In this document: positions 1 to 8,425 of the stretch, in pieces
How the letters are laid out: each line of letters starts with the position of its first letter
Position numbering within the stretch: the first letter of the stretch is position 1
Assembly (NCBI GenBank): GCA_938041035.1
Contig: CALHYX010000049.1
Location: forward strand, 1 to 49,684
Direction of reading: 5' to 3'
Source of the DNA: an uncultured Acidimicrobiales bacterium
GTDB taxonomy: Bacteria > Actinomycetota > Acidimicrobiia > Acidimicrobiales > SHLQ01
DNA: 49,684 bases
Position numbers and translations under genes: made by a program
The notes under the pieces: generated by a model
What the model was told of the DNA's origin: nothing
Databases searched by the model: none
Seen by the model: only the letters and a program-made list of their open reading frames with translations

Positions 1-154
1 CTCGGCGATCGAAACTGCCGACGACGCGGTGCATGTAGCTGTTGGCCTCATCGACCACGAGATCGGCGATGCGGCCGAACGTGAGCGAGTCGTGACACTC
101 GACCGGCCCATCGACGAACTCGATGATGAGGGGTTCGGTCGAGTCGGTCGCCAT
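1..154 (-). CDS. FHA-like domain protein, N-terminal fragment (runs off left edge)
   Basis: Only the first 51 codons are present, read leftwards from an ATG at 154. The translation begins MATDSTEPLIIEFVDGPVEC and continues into LTFGRIADLVVDEANSYMHR. That resembles the first strands of a forkhead-associated domain: the FGR turn, then a D-x-V-V-D-x-x-N segment, then a histidine/arginine where FHA proteins carry the phospho-threonine-binding S/R-x-x-H. FHA modules bind phospho-threonine peptides, which would fit a genome that carries PknB, FhaA and FhaB a few kilobases away. The rest of the protein lies outside the window, so partner domains cannot be seen. The FHA call is an inference from about 30 residues. 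Confidence 0.5.
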   Translation of the reverse strand, partial: MATDSTEPLIIEFVDGPVECHDSLTFGRIADLVVDEANSYMHRVVGSFDRR

Positions 155-218
155 CTGATGCCTCTGCGGTCCCTCGTGGGTGTGGTCCCTGCGTGTGCGA
201 TCCGTCGAATCGATCCAG

Positions 219-291
219 TGGAGCCAGGGAGAATCGAACTCCCGACATCTTGCTTGCAAAGCAAGCGCTCTACCAACTGAGCTATGGCCCC
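219..291 (-). tRNA. tRNA-Ala (anticodon TGC)
   Basis: A complete 73-nt cloverleaf reads from 291 to 219. The acceptor GGGGCCA pairs with TGGCTCC including one G-U pair. The D-arm sequence is TAGCTCAGTTGGTAGAGC, the anticodon stem is CTTGC/GCAAG around TTTGCAA (anticodon TGC), and the T-arm contains GTTCGATTC. The CCA end is not encoded. A TACAGT hexamer on the same strand (307-302) ends about ten bases before the 5' end and is a plausible -10 box. Confidence 0.96.
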
Positions 292-446
292 GGGCCCACC
301 CACTGTAGGGCGATCCGGGGCGGGCGACACCGGATTGGCGACGGGTTTCCTGCGGTGTCATACGCTACGAAAGATAGTGAAAAGAAACCAAAGGCCCGTC
401 CGGCAGGGCACCCATGGGAGGGGTCTGCGAATCTTGCGGGGTGGGA

Positions 447-1508
447 ATGCCAACGCAACGAGACATCCGTGCCATCGGCATCGAATGCCTGCGCGACGGC
501 GAACCACTCTCGGTTCGCCGCCTCTGCAATCGCGCCTACATCTCCATCGGCTCGTTCTACAACCAATTCGACAGCATCGATCACCTGGCCGACAGCATCG
601 ATCGCCGGTTGTTGGCCGCAGCCACCGTCGCCGAACCCGCCGAACTCGCCCAGTGGATAACCACCAACCCGGGGGCGGCGACGTTCGTGCTCGACGCCAG
701 GCGGCCGCTTCGCACCGCACCGCGGATGTTCCTGCGAAAACTGACCACGGTTGACCAACCGTCCAACGTCGAGGTCGAGCGGGCGGCTCGCGACGTTCGC
801 GGCGTGCTCGACTACTACCAGCGCGATGCCGGACTCAGCGCGCTGACCGAAAACCTCCTGCCCCACCTCGGGGTGCTCGCCGACTTCTTGATCCAGCTCA
901 ACCGGCAGGCCGAACCCACAGCGCCCACCGCGTCGGCGCAAACCCGCGCCATGTTGGACGCGGTGGGCGCTCGAACCGTCGAGTTGATGCAACGGGACCC
1001 GACAAAGTCCCAGACGTATCGCGACACCGCTCGCGCCTATCTCGAACTGGTTCTCGCGCCCGGCGCCACCGAGCCACCGTCGGTACGCCAGGTCGCGTCT
1101 GCGGCCGACGCCAGCGTGTCGGCCGGCTACGGCAGCGGCACCTACGTCGAGCTCAAGGGCTGGATCGACGACTTGATGTACACCGCGTTCTTCGAGCTCA
1201 TCGGTGAAGGCACCAACACGCTGCGAGCGCTAACGACGTACTTCGGGGCGACGATTACCGTGGCTCCGGCCTACTTCGACCACCTCACCCGGGAATCCGA
1301 TGGCACCGCATCGCTGCACCAGTTGGTCCTCGGACTGATCGCCGATGCGGACAAGGCGGGCATCCCGCCCCAACTGCACGACCGGCAGGTGGTTCTGGCG
1401 ATCGCCGCCGGAACGCTGACCCGCCGCCGGCGCGAGGCCGCCATCGACCCGGTCGCGACCAACGCCGCTCCGGGGCTGTTGCACACCCTGTGCGAGATGG
1501 TGCTGTAG
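447..1508 (+). CDS. TetR-family-like regulator with two tandem TetR-like modules
   Basis: A predicted DNA-binding regulator of 353 residues, about twice the usual TetR length. Residues about 22-55 (SVRRLCNRAYISIGSFYNQF) match the TetR helix-turn-helix, with the S-x-G-S-F-Y-x-x-F recognition helix. A second, weaker copy follows after about 200 residues: SVRQVASAADASVSAGYGSG then ELKGWIDDLM. The protein therefore looks like two fused TetR units, the second with a degraded recognition helix. I chose ATG 447 because homology begins with MPTQRDIRAIG and a GGGGTGGGA run sits just upstream; ATG 414 in the same frame is possible. The gene is isolated: tRNA-Ala lies behind it and DoxX converges on it. 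Its 3' end lies in a 16-bp tandem repeat that also supplies the stop codon. The ligand is unknown. Confidence 0.72.
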   Translation: MPTQRDIRAIGIECLRDGEPLSVRRLCNRAYISIGSFYNQFDSIDHLADSIDRRLLAAATVAEPAELAQWITTNPGAATFVLDARRPLRTAPRMFLRKLTTVDQPSNVEVERAARDVRGVLDYYQRDAGLSALTENLLPHLGVLADFLIQLNRQAEPTAPTASAQTRAMLDAVGARTVELMQRDPTKSQTYRDTARAYLELVLAPGATEPPSVRQVASAADASVSAGYGSGTYVELKGWIDDLMYTAFFELIGEGTNTLRALTTYFGATITVAPAYFDHLTRESDGTASLHQLVLGLIADADKAGIPPQLHDRQVVLAIAAGTLTRRRREAAIDPVATNAAPGLLHTLCEMVL

Positions 1509-1549
1509 CGAGATGGTGCTGTAGCGAGATCGTGCTGTAGCGAGATGGA
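1492..1549 (+). repeat. 16-bp tandem repeat, about 3.6 copies, across a stop codon
   Basis: The unit GCGAGATGGTGCTGTA starts at 1492, 1508 and 1524, with a partial fourth copy at 1540-1549. The third copy has one substitution. The stop codon of the upstream regulator (TAG, 1506-1508) spans the boundary between the first two units, so each unit junction repeats the same TAG. The repeat fills the short gap between two convergent genes. Confidence 0.9.
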
Positions 1550-2068
1550 CTAGGCCGTGTCGGCCGGCGGCCGGAAGAAGATCGCCAGCTGCGCCACCCC
1601 GCCGACCAGCCCGAGGCCGGCCGCGATGGCGAGGCCGACGTAACCGTCGAGTTCGTCGGCGAGCCCCAGCGCGTGATCGATCGACCAGTTCCCCGGTCCC
1701 AGACCGGCGGCGACGATCGCCATCATGGCGATGATGAAGGTGTACTCCCATCCACCGGAGACGATGAAGAACCCATCGTTGCGGTGCACCGTCCAGGCCG
1801 CCACGACCATCACGCCGACCATGCCCGCCGCGGCGAAGGAATGCAGTAGTCCCAGGGCGAGCATGATGCCCGTCGCCATCTCGGTGATCGAGGCCAGGTT
1901 GGCGTGCAACACCCCCGGCTTCATGCCGATGCTGTCGAACCATCCGGCGGTCCCGGGGATCTTCCCGCCGAGAAATCGCTTCTGATAGCCGTGGGCGGCA
2001 AAGGTGAGACCGAGCACCACCCGGAAGATCACCATCACCAGATTGAACTCGCCCAGCTCCAACACCAT
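1550..2068 (-). CDS. DoxX family membrane protein
   Basis: A 172-residue integral membrane protein with four hydrophobic segments, at about residues 8-27, 60-95, 105-122 and 145-165. The opening RVVLGLTFAAHGYQKRF with its H-G-x-x-K and the following GWF are typical of the DoxX family. Members are small four-helix proteins of the cytoplasmic membrane linked to quinone or thiosulfate redox and oxidative stress, usually without a proven reaction. The ATG at 2068 is preceded by GAGGGG at a good distance. The gene is divergent from the thiolase-like gene and stands alone. The exact function here is unknown. Confidence 0.82.
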   Translation of the reverse strand: MVLELGEFNLVMVIFRVVLGLTFAAHGYQKRFLGGKIPGTAGWFDSIGMKPGVLHANLASITEMATGIMLALGLLHSFAAAGMVGVMVVAAWTVHRNDGFFIVSGGWEYTFIIAMMAIVAAGLGPGNWSIDHALGLADELDGYVGLAIAAGLGLVGGVAQLAIFFRPPADTA

Positions 2069-2137
2069 GCAACCCCTCGCCCAACACGCTCAACAACTGC
2101 GCCAGAACCCTAGCGGGATGCGCGAGACTGAGCGATT

Positions 2138-3331
2138 GTGACCGATTCGTCTCCGCTGATCATCGCCGCCGGCCGCACCCCGTTCGCGCCCGTGCACGGC
2201 GAGCTGTCGGGGTGGCATCCGGTCGACGCGCTCGCCGAGGTTCTGCGCCGTCTACCGGGTGCGGATGCGCTGCGCGAAGCGATCGGATTCGTCGCCGTCG
2301 GATGCGCCGAACCGGTCGGTTCTCAGGGCGCCAACGTCGCCCGGGCAGCCGTCGTCCGGGCCGGGTGGCCCCTCACCGTTCCCGCGGTCACCATCGACCA
2401 GGCGGAGGTCGCCGGCCTGGCGGCCCTCGTCGCCGCCGGCGATGCCGTCCGCAGCGGTCGCGTCGACGTCGCGGTAGCGGCCGGGGTGGGCATGGTGAGC
2501 CGTGTCCCGCCGGGCGCGTCGGCGCTCGGTCGCCAGTACGGACGACCGTGGGGAGCGGCCGGCGACCGATTCGCCGATGCCGGTGGGTTGGTTCCTCCCG
2601 GGGTGGCTGCCGATCGACTGGCGGCAGCATCTGGCCTCGACCGGTCCCAACTCGATGCCCATGCCGTCGACCGGCGCGCCGCCCCCGTCGCCCCGCCATC
2701 GCACATCCTCGACGTCACCATCCGCCGCGACGATAGGGAGCACGCCGGTCGGTCCGACGCATCCGTCGATCGGGATCGGGTCGACCCGGCCGCCGGCACC
2801 GATTCCCCGCCGCTGTTCGCCGACGATGGCACCACCTCGGCATCGAACATCGCTCCCGACGCCGACGGGGCGGGTGCCGTGGTACTCGCCTCGCCGCGAT
2901 GGGCGGCCGCCCGGGGCCACGCCGCTCTCGCATCGGTTGCGTCCATCGTTACCGGTGCCGGCGATCCGGTGACGATGTGGCCGGCGGCGGGAGCCTTCGG
3001 CCGGGCGGCGCTGGCGAATCCACCCGCGGACCTCGCCGTGGTCGACATCGACGCCCCGTTTGCCGTGGTCGATCTCGTGACGGCCCGGCACCTGGCCGAC
3101 GCCGATCGGCATGGGGATGGGGATAAAGCACCACCGGTTCGCCTGGGCAGCGGGTTCACCCGGGGCCGCGCCGGCGCGGCCACCGGTCTCGCTCAGGCCA
3201 TCGATGTCCTCGCCTGGCTCGGCGAATTCGGCGGCGGTTCCGGCCTGATCGTGGGCCAGAGCAGCGATGCGAGCGCGATCGCCGCAGTGCTCCGGGTACC
3301 CGGTGGCGCGACACTGGCAACCGGCATCTAG
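2138..3331 (+). CDS. Thiolase-fold protein lacking catalytic residues
   Basis: A 397-residue protein that follows the thiolase family from end to end. The N terminus IIAAGRTPFAPVHGELSG matches the family's R-T-P-F-G-x-x-x-G segment. The AVTIDQAEVAGLAAL stretch occupies the place of the nucleophile motif N-x-x-C-x-S-G-L, GTTSASNIAPDADGAGAVVL matches the D-G-T-x-T-A-x-N segment, and the C terminus has two glycine-rich turns. All three catalytic positions are changed. Glu90 stands where the acyl-accepting cysteine should be, the G-H-P histidine loop reads GFTRGRAGAATG, and the final C-x-G-G-G cysteine is replaced in GSGLIVGQSSDAS. It is therefore unlikely to do thiolysis or Claisen condensation and may bind acyl-CoA or act as a partner. 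It starts with GTG. The next gene begins nine bases after its stop. Confidence 0.75.
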   Translation: MTDSSPLIIAAGRTPFAPVHGELSGWHPVDALAEVLRRLPGADALREAIGFVAVGCAEPVGSQGANVARAAVVRAGWPLTVPAVTIDQAEVAGLAALVAAGDAVRSGRVDVAVAAGVGMVSRVPPGASALGRQYGRPWGAAGDRFADAGGLVPPGVAADRLAAASGLDRSQLDAHAVDRRAAPVAPPSHILDVTIRRDDREHAGRSDASVDRDRVDPAAGTDSPPLFADDGTTSASNIAPDADGAGAVVLASPRWAAARGHAALASVASIVTGAGDPVTMWPAAGAFGRAALANPPADLAVVDIDAPFAVVDLVTARHLADADRHGDGDKAPPVRLGSGFTRGRAGAATGLAQAIDVLAWLGEFGGGSGLIVGQSSDASAIAAVLRVPGGATLATGI

Positions 3332-3340
3332 CCTGAACCC

Positions 3341-3592
3341 ATGGACTGGTGGAAGATCATCGGCGCGGTGCTCTTTGGTCTGATCATCTTCCGGCTCGGA
3401 CTCGGCTTCCTTCGAGCGCTCGCCCGACCGGTTCCCGAGCCGCCTCCGGCCGGCGAGCTGCGGAAGGTGAAGATCCAGTACCGGTGCTCGTTGTGTGGGA
3501 CCGAGGTACGGATGACCACCGCCACCAACGAGATGCCGACCGCACCGAAGCACTGCCTCGAAGAGATGGACCTCGTCGCGCCCATCGAATGA
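3341..3592 (+). CDS. Small membrane-anchored zinc-ribbon protein
   Basis: An 83-residue protein. Residues about 5-27 form one hydrophobic helix (IIGAVLFGLIIFRLGLGFL), followed by a proline-rich hinge. The cytoplasmic tail carries C-x-x-C in YRCSLCGTEVRM and an H-C pair in PKHCLEEM, which together could hold one zinc ion. The ATG lies nine bases downstream of the thiolase-like stop, so the two are probably co-transcribed. Small proteins of this layout occur in many actinobacteria with no assigned role. I do not recognise a named family. Confidence 0.7.
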   Translation: MDWWKIIGAVLFGLIIFRLGLGFLRALARPVPEPPPAGELRKVKIQYRCSLCGTEVRMTTATNEMPTAPKHCLEEMDLVAPIE

Positions 3593-3630
3593 CGGGCCAC
3601 CGCCCATTCCTTCGCGTCGCGCCCAAAAGT

Positions 3631-3667
3631 TTGCGGCAACCCGCCACAAGTGCGTTACCGTCAAGCC
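3631..3667 (+). promoter_or_regulatory. Predicted leaderless promoter of crgA
   Basis: TTGCGG (3631-3636) and TACCGT (3656-3661) are spaced 19 bases apart, and the -10-like TACCGT ends six bases before the crgA ATG. There is no Shine-Dalgarno sequence, so transcription probably starts at or next to the start codon. The stretch TTACCGTCAAGCCATG is almost identical to that before the DUF1214 gene at 15247. Confidence 0.5.
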
Positions 3668-3958
3668 ATGGCAAAACCGGCCAAGCGCAAAGTACAGGGT
3701 GGACGAGTAACCCCTAAGGGCACTCGTCCCGGCGATTCCCAGGGGGCGGCAACCCAGGCCCCCTCGCAGGTAAAGATCAAGGGACCGAGCCCCCAGTGGG
3801 TGCCGATTCTGATGTTTGGGCTGCTCGCAGCCGGCATCATTGTGATCTTCCTGAACTACGTCGGCCTCATGCCCGGCGGCGAGGCCGACAACTGGTATCT
3901 GCTGCTCGGCCTGGGCCTGATCCTCGCCGGCATCATCACGGCCACCCAGTACCGCTAG
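3668..3958 (+). CDS. crgA: Cell division protein CrgA
   Basis: A 96-residue protein with a basic, disordered N terminus (MAKPAKRKVQGGRVTPKGTR) and two transmembrane helices, at about residues 44-62 and 74-91, joined by LMPGGEADNWY. It ends in TATQYR. This is the standard CrgA architecture. CrgA is an actinobacterial divisome membrane protein that contacts FtsZ, FtsQ, FtsI and Wag31 and coordinates septum formation. In mycobacteria it sits beside trpG and the pknB operon, as here: trpG starts nine bases downstream. I take ATG 3668 as the start; an upstream ATG at 3650 lies in the predicted promoter. Confidence 0.93.
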   Translation: MAKPAKRKVQGGRVTPKGTRPGDSQGAATQAPSQVKIKGPSPQWVPILMFGLLAAGIIVIFLNYVGLMPGGEADNWYLLLGLGLILAGIITATQYR

Positions 3959-3967
3959 CGCCACCCC

Positions 3968-4546
3968 ATGAGCGCTCGCGTCCTGGTTGTCGACAACTAC
4001 GACTCGTTCGTCTACAACCTCGTCCAGTACCTGGGCGAGCTCGGGGCCGAGCCGTTGGTACATCGTCACGATGCCATGTCGTTTGACGACATGGTGGCTC
4101 TCGAACCCGACGCCGTGCTGATCAGCCCCGGCCCGGGTCGGCCCGACGACGCCGGCTTGTCGAACGCGATCATCGAGTATTTCGCGGGCCGGCGCCCCGT
4201 CCTCGGTGTGTGCCTCGGGCATCAGTGCATCGGCCAGCTCTACGGCGGCGAGGTGGTGCGCGCTCCGCAGGTGATGCACGGCAAAACCTCCCTGGTGCGC
4301 CACAACGACACCGGAGTCTTCGCCGGACTCACCAACCCGCTCGAGGCCACCCGCTATCACTCATTGGTGGTGGACGCGGCATCCGTACCCGATGAGCTCG
4401 AGGTCACCGCCCAAACCGACGACGGCATCGTCATGGGGCTGCGCCACCGGGAGTTCGACGTGGAGGGCGTGCAGTTCCATCCCGAATCGATCCTGACCGT
4501 CTCGGGCCACGCGCTGTTGCAAACGTTCCTGGACCGGGTTCGGTAG
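3968..4546 (+). CDS. trpG: Anthranilate / aminodeoxychorismate synthase glutaminase subunit
   Basis: A 192-residue class I glutamine amidotransferase. It starts with [20 protein letters not shown] and contains the oxyanion segment [11 protein letters not shown], the nucleophile Cys82 in GVCLGHQ, and His171/Glu173 in FHPES. The triad is complete. The enzyme releases ammonia from glutamine for the partner TrpE or PabB, for tryptophan or folate synthesis; sequence alone does not separate trpG from pabA, and it may serve both. It follows crgA closely and converges on pknB, the same neighbourhood as trpG in mycobacteria. The partner chorismate-binding subunit is not in the window. Confidence 0.93.
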   Translation: MSARVLVVDNYDSFVYNLVQYLGELGAEPLVHRHDAMSFDDMVALEPDAVLISPGPGRPDDAGLSNAIIEYFAGRRPVLGVCLGHQCIGQLYGGEVVRAPQVMHGKTSLVRHNDTGVFAGLTNPLEATRYHSLVVDAASVPDELEVTAQTDDGIVMGLRHREFDVEGVQFHPESILTVSGHALLQTFLDRVR

Positions 4547-4597
4547 TTCAGCCGACCTTCGGTCGAGCGGAGAGAACCAGTCGTACGCCTGGGTCGT

Positions 4598-6733
4598 CTA
4601 GGTCGTCGGCGGCGAGGGTGGTGGCGGAGGCGGCGGAGGTGGGGGCGGCGCCGGTGCGGCCGTGGTCGTTGGACCGGGCGGCGGGGGCGGCGGAGGTGCA
4701 CCCGACGTCGGGGTGGCCCCGGCCTGGCCCACCACGATGGTCACCTCACCGCCGGCGGCAACGCTGGTGTTGGCCCCAGGGTTCTGGCTGATGACCTTGC
4801 CCAGGTTGGGATCGCCCGCCGGTACATCCTGGAAGACCACATTCGGTTGGAATCCGGCGGCCTGGAGCGTGGTGATGGCGCTGTCGGCGAGCAGACCCAC
4901 GACCGAGGGCACCGGAGTCGTCGGCACCCCACCCGAAATCAGGATGGTGATGGGTTCGGAGGGGTCCTGCACCACGCCGGCGGCCGGGTCGGTGCGGGTC
5001 ACGAGACCATCGGCGACCGACGACGAGGGTTCGGAACCCTCGGCCAGGTTCCGGAAACCGGCGTCGTTGAGAATGACACGGGCTTCCTCGGCGGTCCGGC
5101 CCTTCACGTCGGGGATGGCCTTGGGTCCGGGCCCGAGCGAGACCGTGATGGTCACCGGTTGGCCGGGAGCCAGCACGGTGCCCGCAACCGGGTTCTGGGC
5201 GATGACGTCGCCGGCGGGGGCATCGTTCTGCACTTCGTCGAGGTCGACCACAAACTGGCGGTTTCGTAGCGTCTCGGAGGCCGACTCCTGGTCGAAGCCG
5301 ACCACGGACGGCACTTCCTGGGCTTCGAGTCCGCCCGAGACGGTGAGGTTGATGGCGGTGCCCGGTTCGACCTTCTGGCCCGGTTCGGGATCCTGGGCGA
5401 ACACCTGGAGTTCGGGGATCTGCTCGTTGCGGCTGTACTGCACCTGGCCCAGCGTCAGGCCCAGCAGGTTGAGCTCGGTGTTGGCCTGTTCGAGGGTCTT
5501 CTCGGTGAGCCGAGGTACCACGACGGCGGCGGCATCGGTGTCGCCACCATCGTCGCCCGACTCGTCGCCGACGCCGAGCGTGCCGAGAAAGGCGTTGACG
5601 AGAAAGCCGAGCAGTATCAGGAGCCCGACGAGGGCAACGAAGAAGATGACGTTGCGGCGAATCTCGCTGGCCCGGGTGGATCGCACGGGCTGGGGGGTGG
5701 GTGCCGGCTCCGGTCGAGGCGGCGGGCTGGCGCTCTGCGCGGTCGTGGCCGGCATGGCGCGGGTCGCGGTTTGGTCGACCGGTGGTTGATCGGGTCGCGC
5801 TCGGGGATCCGGGCGGTCCGCGGCGATGTCGTTCGGAGCCGCCGCTGCGCCGGCTCCGGCTCCGGCGGCGCCGCGCAGTTGATGGCGACCTTCGCGGTAG
5901 CGACGCAGGTCGCTGCGTACATCTTCGGCCGAGGGATAGCGATTGGCCGGGTTCTTGGCCAACATCTTCATGGTGATCGCTTCGAGCGATTCGGCGATGT
6001 CGAAGCCCTGCGCCCGGATGGACTGCGGCGGCTCGGTGACGTGCTTGTAGGCGACCGCCACCGGCGTGTCGGCCGAGAAGGGCGGGCGGGCCGACAGGCT
6101 CTCGTAGAGCACCACGCCGAGCGAGTAGACGTCGCTGCGCGGATCGACGGTCTTGCCCTGCGCCTGCTCCGGCGAGAAGTAGGTGGCGGTACCCATAACC
6201 ATGCCGGTCTGGGTGAGGTCGTCGCCGTTGCGTTCGCTTTGGGCCCCGGCGATGGCGGTGGCGATACCGAAGTCGGCGACCTTCACCTGGCCGTTGGGCG
6301 ACACCATGATGTTGCCGGGCTTGATGTCGCGGTGCACGAGGCCGTTGCGATGGGCAAAGGCGAGCGCCGCGGCCACGTCGATGGCGATCTCGGCCGCCCG
6401 ATCGGGGTGTAGCGGGCCCTCGGCCCGCAGGATCTCGGCCAGCGAACGCCCCTCGACGTACTCCATCACGATGAAGTAGGTGCCGCGCTCCTCGCCCCAG
6501 TCGTAGATGTTGACCACGTTGGGGTGACTGAGGTTCGCCGCCGCCTGAGCTTCGCGGCGGAATCGTTCGACAAAGGCGGGGTCGGTGGCGAACGAGGAGA
6601 AGAGCACCTTCACCGCCACCGGGCGGTCAAGGAGCTGATCGCGGGCCAAAAAGACGTCGGCCATGCCACCGCGAGCGAGTTGGCGGTGCAGTTCGTATCG
6701 CCCACTGAAAACGGTGGGTCCCTGGTCGGACAT
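4598..6733 (-). CDS. pknB: PASTA-domain serine/threonine kinase PknB
   Basis: A 711-residue transmembrane Hanks-type kinase. The kinase domain (about residues 10-275) has the glycine loop LARGGMADVFLARD, the lysine of VAVK, the catalytic loop HRDIKPGN and the DFG of VKVADFGIA. A proline-rich juxtamembrane segment leads to one helix (about residues 360-382), then four extracellular PASTA repeats to about residue 668, each ending in a Q-N-P or D-P turn followed by I-T-V-S. The tail is almost pure proline/threonine and passes into the wall. PASTA domains sense muropeptides or lipid II, and the kinase controls growth and division. ATG 6733 is chosen because homology starts at MSDQGPTVFSGRYEL; an in-frame ATG at 6778 would add 15 unlike residues. 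It is the last gene of the fhaA-to-pknB run. No pknA lies beside it. Confidence 0.96.
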   Translation of the reverse strand: MSDQGPTVFSGRYELHRQLARGGMADVFLARDQLLDRPVAVKVLFSSFATDPAFVERFRREAQAAANLSHPNVVNIYDWGEERGTYFIVMEYVEGRSLAEILRAEGPLHPDRAAEIAIDVAAALAFAHRNGLVHRDIKPGNIMVSPNGQVKVADFGIATAIAGAQSERNGDDLTQTGMVMGTATYFSPEQAQGKTVDPRSDVYSLGVVLYESLSARPPFSADTPVAVAYKHVTEPPQSIRAQGFDIAESLEAITMKMLAKNPANRYPSAEDVRSDLRRYREGRHQLRGAAGAGAGAAAAPNDIAADRPDPRARPDQPPVDQTATRAMPATTAQSASPPPRPEPAPTPQPVRSTRASEIRRNVIFFVALVGLLILLGFLVNAFLGTLGVGDESGDDGGDTDAAAVVVPRLTEKTLEQANTELNLLGLTLGQVQYSRNEQIPELQVFAQDPEPGQKVEPGTAINLTVSGGLEAQEVPSVVGFDQESASETLRNRQFVVDLDEVQNDAPAGDVIAQNPVAGTVLAPGQPVTITVSLGPGPKAIPDVKGRTAEEARVILNDAGFRNLAEGSEPSSSVADGLVTRTDPAAGVVQDPSEPITILISGGVPTTPVPSVVGLLADSAITTLQAAGFQPNVVFQDVPAGDPNLGKVISQNPGANTSVAAGGEVTIVVGQAGATPTSGAPPPPPPPGPTTTAAPAPPPPPPPPPPPSPPTT

Positions 6734-6865
6734 ACAGCCGTCGATCCTACTCACCGGTGACCTCGGTTCGACGGTCATCAGCCCGCAACCTCGGCGCAGC
6801 CGCGATTTCGCCGGGTTTTCAGGGGATTTTCGCGGGGTTTCCCGGGTTTTGGCGGCCCTAGCGGG

Positions 6866-8425
6866 TCATCCGTCCGCCGGTTCCGGGGCGGCGGGCACCG
6901 GAAGGAGCGCCTGGGCCAGAACCTGCTGAGCGATCGGTGCGGCGACGGTTCCGCCGGTTTGTTGACCCACGGCGGGGTCGGCTTCGACCAGAACGGCCAC
7001 CGCGACCTGCGCCGGCTGGCCGGGTTCGCCGGCGAACCCGATAATCCAGGCGTGGGTCTCGGCCACGGAGCGGCCGAGCTGGGCGGTGCCGGTCTTACCG
7101 CCAACCTCGAATCCGTCCACCGCGAGGCGTCCGGCGGTTCCGTTGACGACCACGCCGACCATCGCTTCACGCATCAGTACCGAGGTCCCGAGGGTCATGG
7201 ATTGTTGCCACAGGCCCGACGGACCCGCACCGACCAGGTCACCGTTTTGCTGGCGGACCTCGGCGACCACATGGGGCTCACGCATCACGCCGGCGTTGCC
7301 GACCGCGCCGGCCACCAGCGCCATCTGGAGGGGGCTCGCCTTCACATCGAACTGGCCGATCGCGGCCCGGGCGAGCGACGGGGTGTCCTCATACACCTGT
7401 ACATCGGAGCCACCGGCGGGGCGCCCGAAGAACGAATCGACCGACTGGAGCGGTTCGCCATAGTCGGCGGGAAACACCGACGCCACCGCATCGGGCAGAT
7501 CGATCGGCGGGATTTGGTTGAAGCCAAACGCCTCGGCGGTCGCGATCAACGGTCCGGGCCCAATGATCTCGGCGGCGAGTTGGGCGAAGGCACTGTTGCA
7601 GGACCGGCGCATGATCTCGGCCAGATCGCCACCGCAGGTGCTGCCGCCGAAGTTGCCGACCGGAACGTCGGTGAGCGGCGGCGTGTAGGCCCGCTCGTCG
7701 GCGAACACCGGGTCGCGCAGCGTGGCGACCTCGTTGTCGACGGCGGCGGTTGCGGTCACCACCTTGAAGGTGGAGCCCGGGAAATACAGCTCGCGGTAGG
7801 TCGTCGGCAGCAGCGGGTTGCCGGCAGCATCGAGCAGGCGGCGCCGTTCAACGTTGGCGGCGGCGGTGTCGGTATCGGCGAGCAGGTTGGGGTCATAGGT
7901 CGGCCATCCCCACATGGCGATGATGGCGCCACTGCGCGGGTCGAGGGCGACCACGGCACCCCGGCGATCGCCGAGCGCGTCGCGAGCGACGCGCTGCACA
8001 TCCGCCCGCAGGGTCATGGTGATGTCTGCGGTCGTGTCGCGACCGAGAAAGAAGTCACCGACGTCGCCGTAGGCCTGGCCCGCCGTGCGCCCGGCCAGCT
8101 CATCGTTGTATTCGCGTTCCACGCCCGCGCTGCCCGAATTGAACGAGACGTACCCGGTGACCTCGGCGAACAGTTCGCCTTCGGGGTAGACGCGACGATT
8201 CTCGAACTGCCCGTTGGCGACCGGGTCGCTCCGGGCGATCAACACCCCGTCGGCGGTCCAGATGGCACCGCGCGCCTGGCCGAAATCGCGAATCGCGCGG
8301 CGGTTGTTCACGGGGTTTTCCGCCAGTTTCTCGGCGCCGAACAGCTGCACATTGTTGAGCTGGGCGAAAAGCAGGGTGTACAGCACCATGAACGCCACGC
8401 CCAGCCGCAGAATTTTGGCGTTCAC
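6866..8425 (-). CDS. pbpA: Class B penicillin-binding protein (PbpA, transpeptidase)
   Basis: A 519-residue peptidoglycan transpeptidase anchored by one N-terminal helix (about residues 7-24). The dimerisation domain contains the family landmark RGAIWTADGVLIARS. The penicillin-binding domain has the serine nucleophile motif STFK near residue 218, SCN near 275 and KTGT near 443. It crosslinks the glycan strands made by its SEDS partner, the rodA product directly upstream. The GTG start overlaps the rodA stop by four bases (GTGA), so translation is coupled. It ends 132 bases before the chosen pknB start. Confidence 0.96.
   Translation of the reverse strand: MNAKILRLGVAFMVLYTLLFAQLNNVQLFGAEKLAENPVNNRRAIRDFGQARGAIWTADGVLIARSDPVANGQFENRRVYPEGELFAEVTGYVSFNSGSAGVEREYNDELAGRTAGQAYGDVGDFFLGRDTTADITMTLRADVQRVARDALGDRRGAVVALDPRSGAIIAMWGWPTYDPNLLADTDTAAANVERRRLLDAAGNPLLPTTYRELYFPGSTFKVVTATAAVDNEVATLRDPVFADERAYTPPLTDVPVGNFGGSTCGGDLAEIMRRSCNSAFAQLAAEIIGPGPLIATAEAFGFNQIPPIDLPDAVASVFPADYGEPLQSVDSFFGRPAGGSDVQVYEDTPSLARAAIGQFDVKASPLQMALVAGAVGNAGVMREPHVVAEVRQQNGDLVGAGPSGLWQQSMTLGTSVLMREAMVGVVVNGTAGRLAVDGFEVGGKTGTAQLGRSVAETHAWIIGFAGEPGQPAQVAVAVLVEADPAVGQQTGGTVAAPIAQQVLAQALLPVPAAPEPADG

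Noticed and set aside
4547..4597. Possible bidirectional terminator between trpG and pknB
   Set aside because: Only a 5-bp CGACC/GGTCG stem is visible and there is no T-tract on either side.
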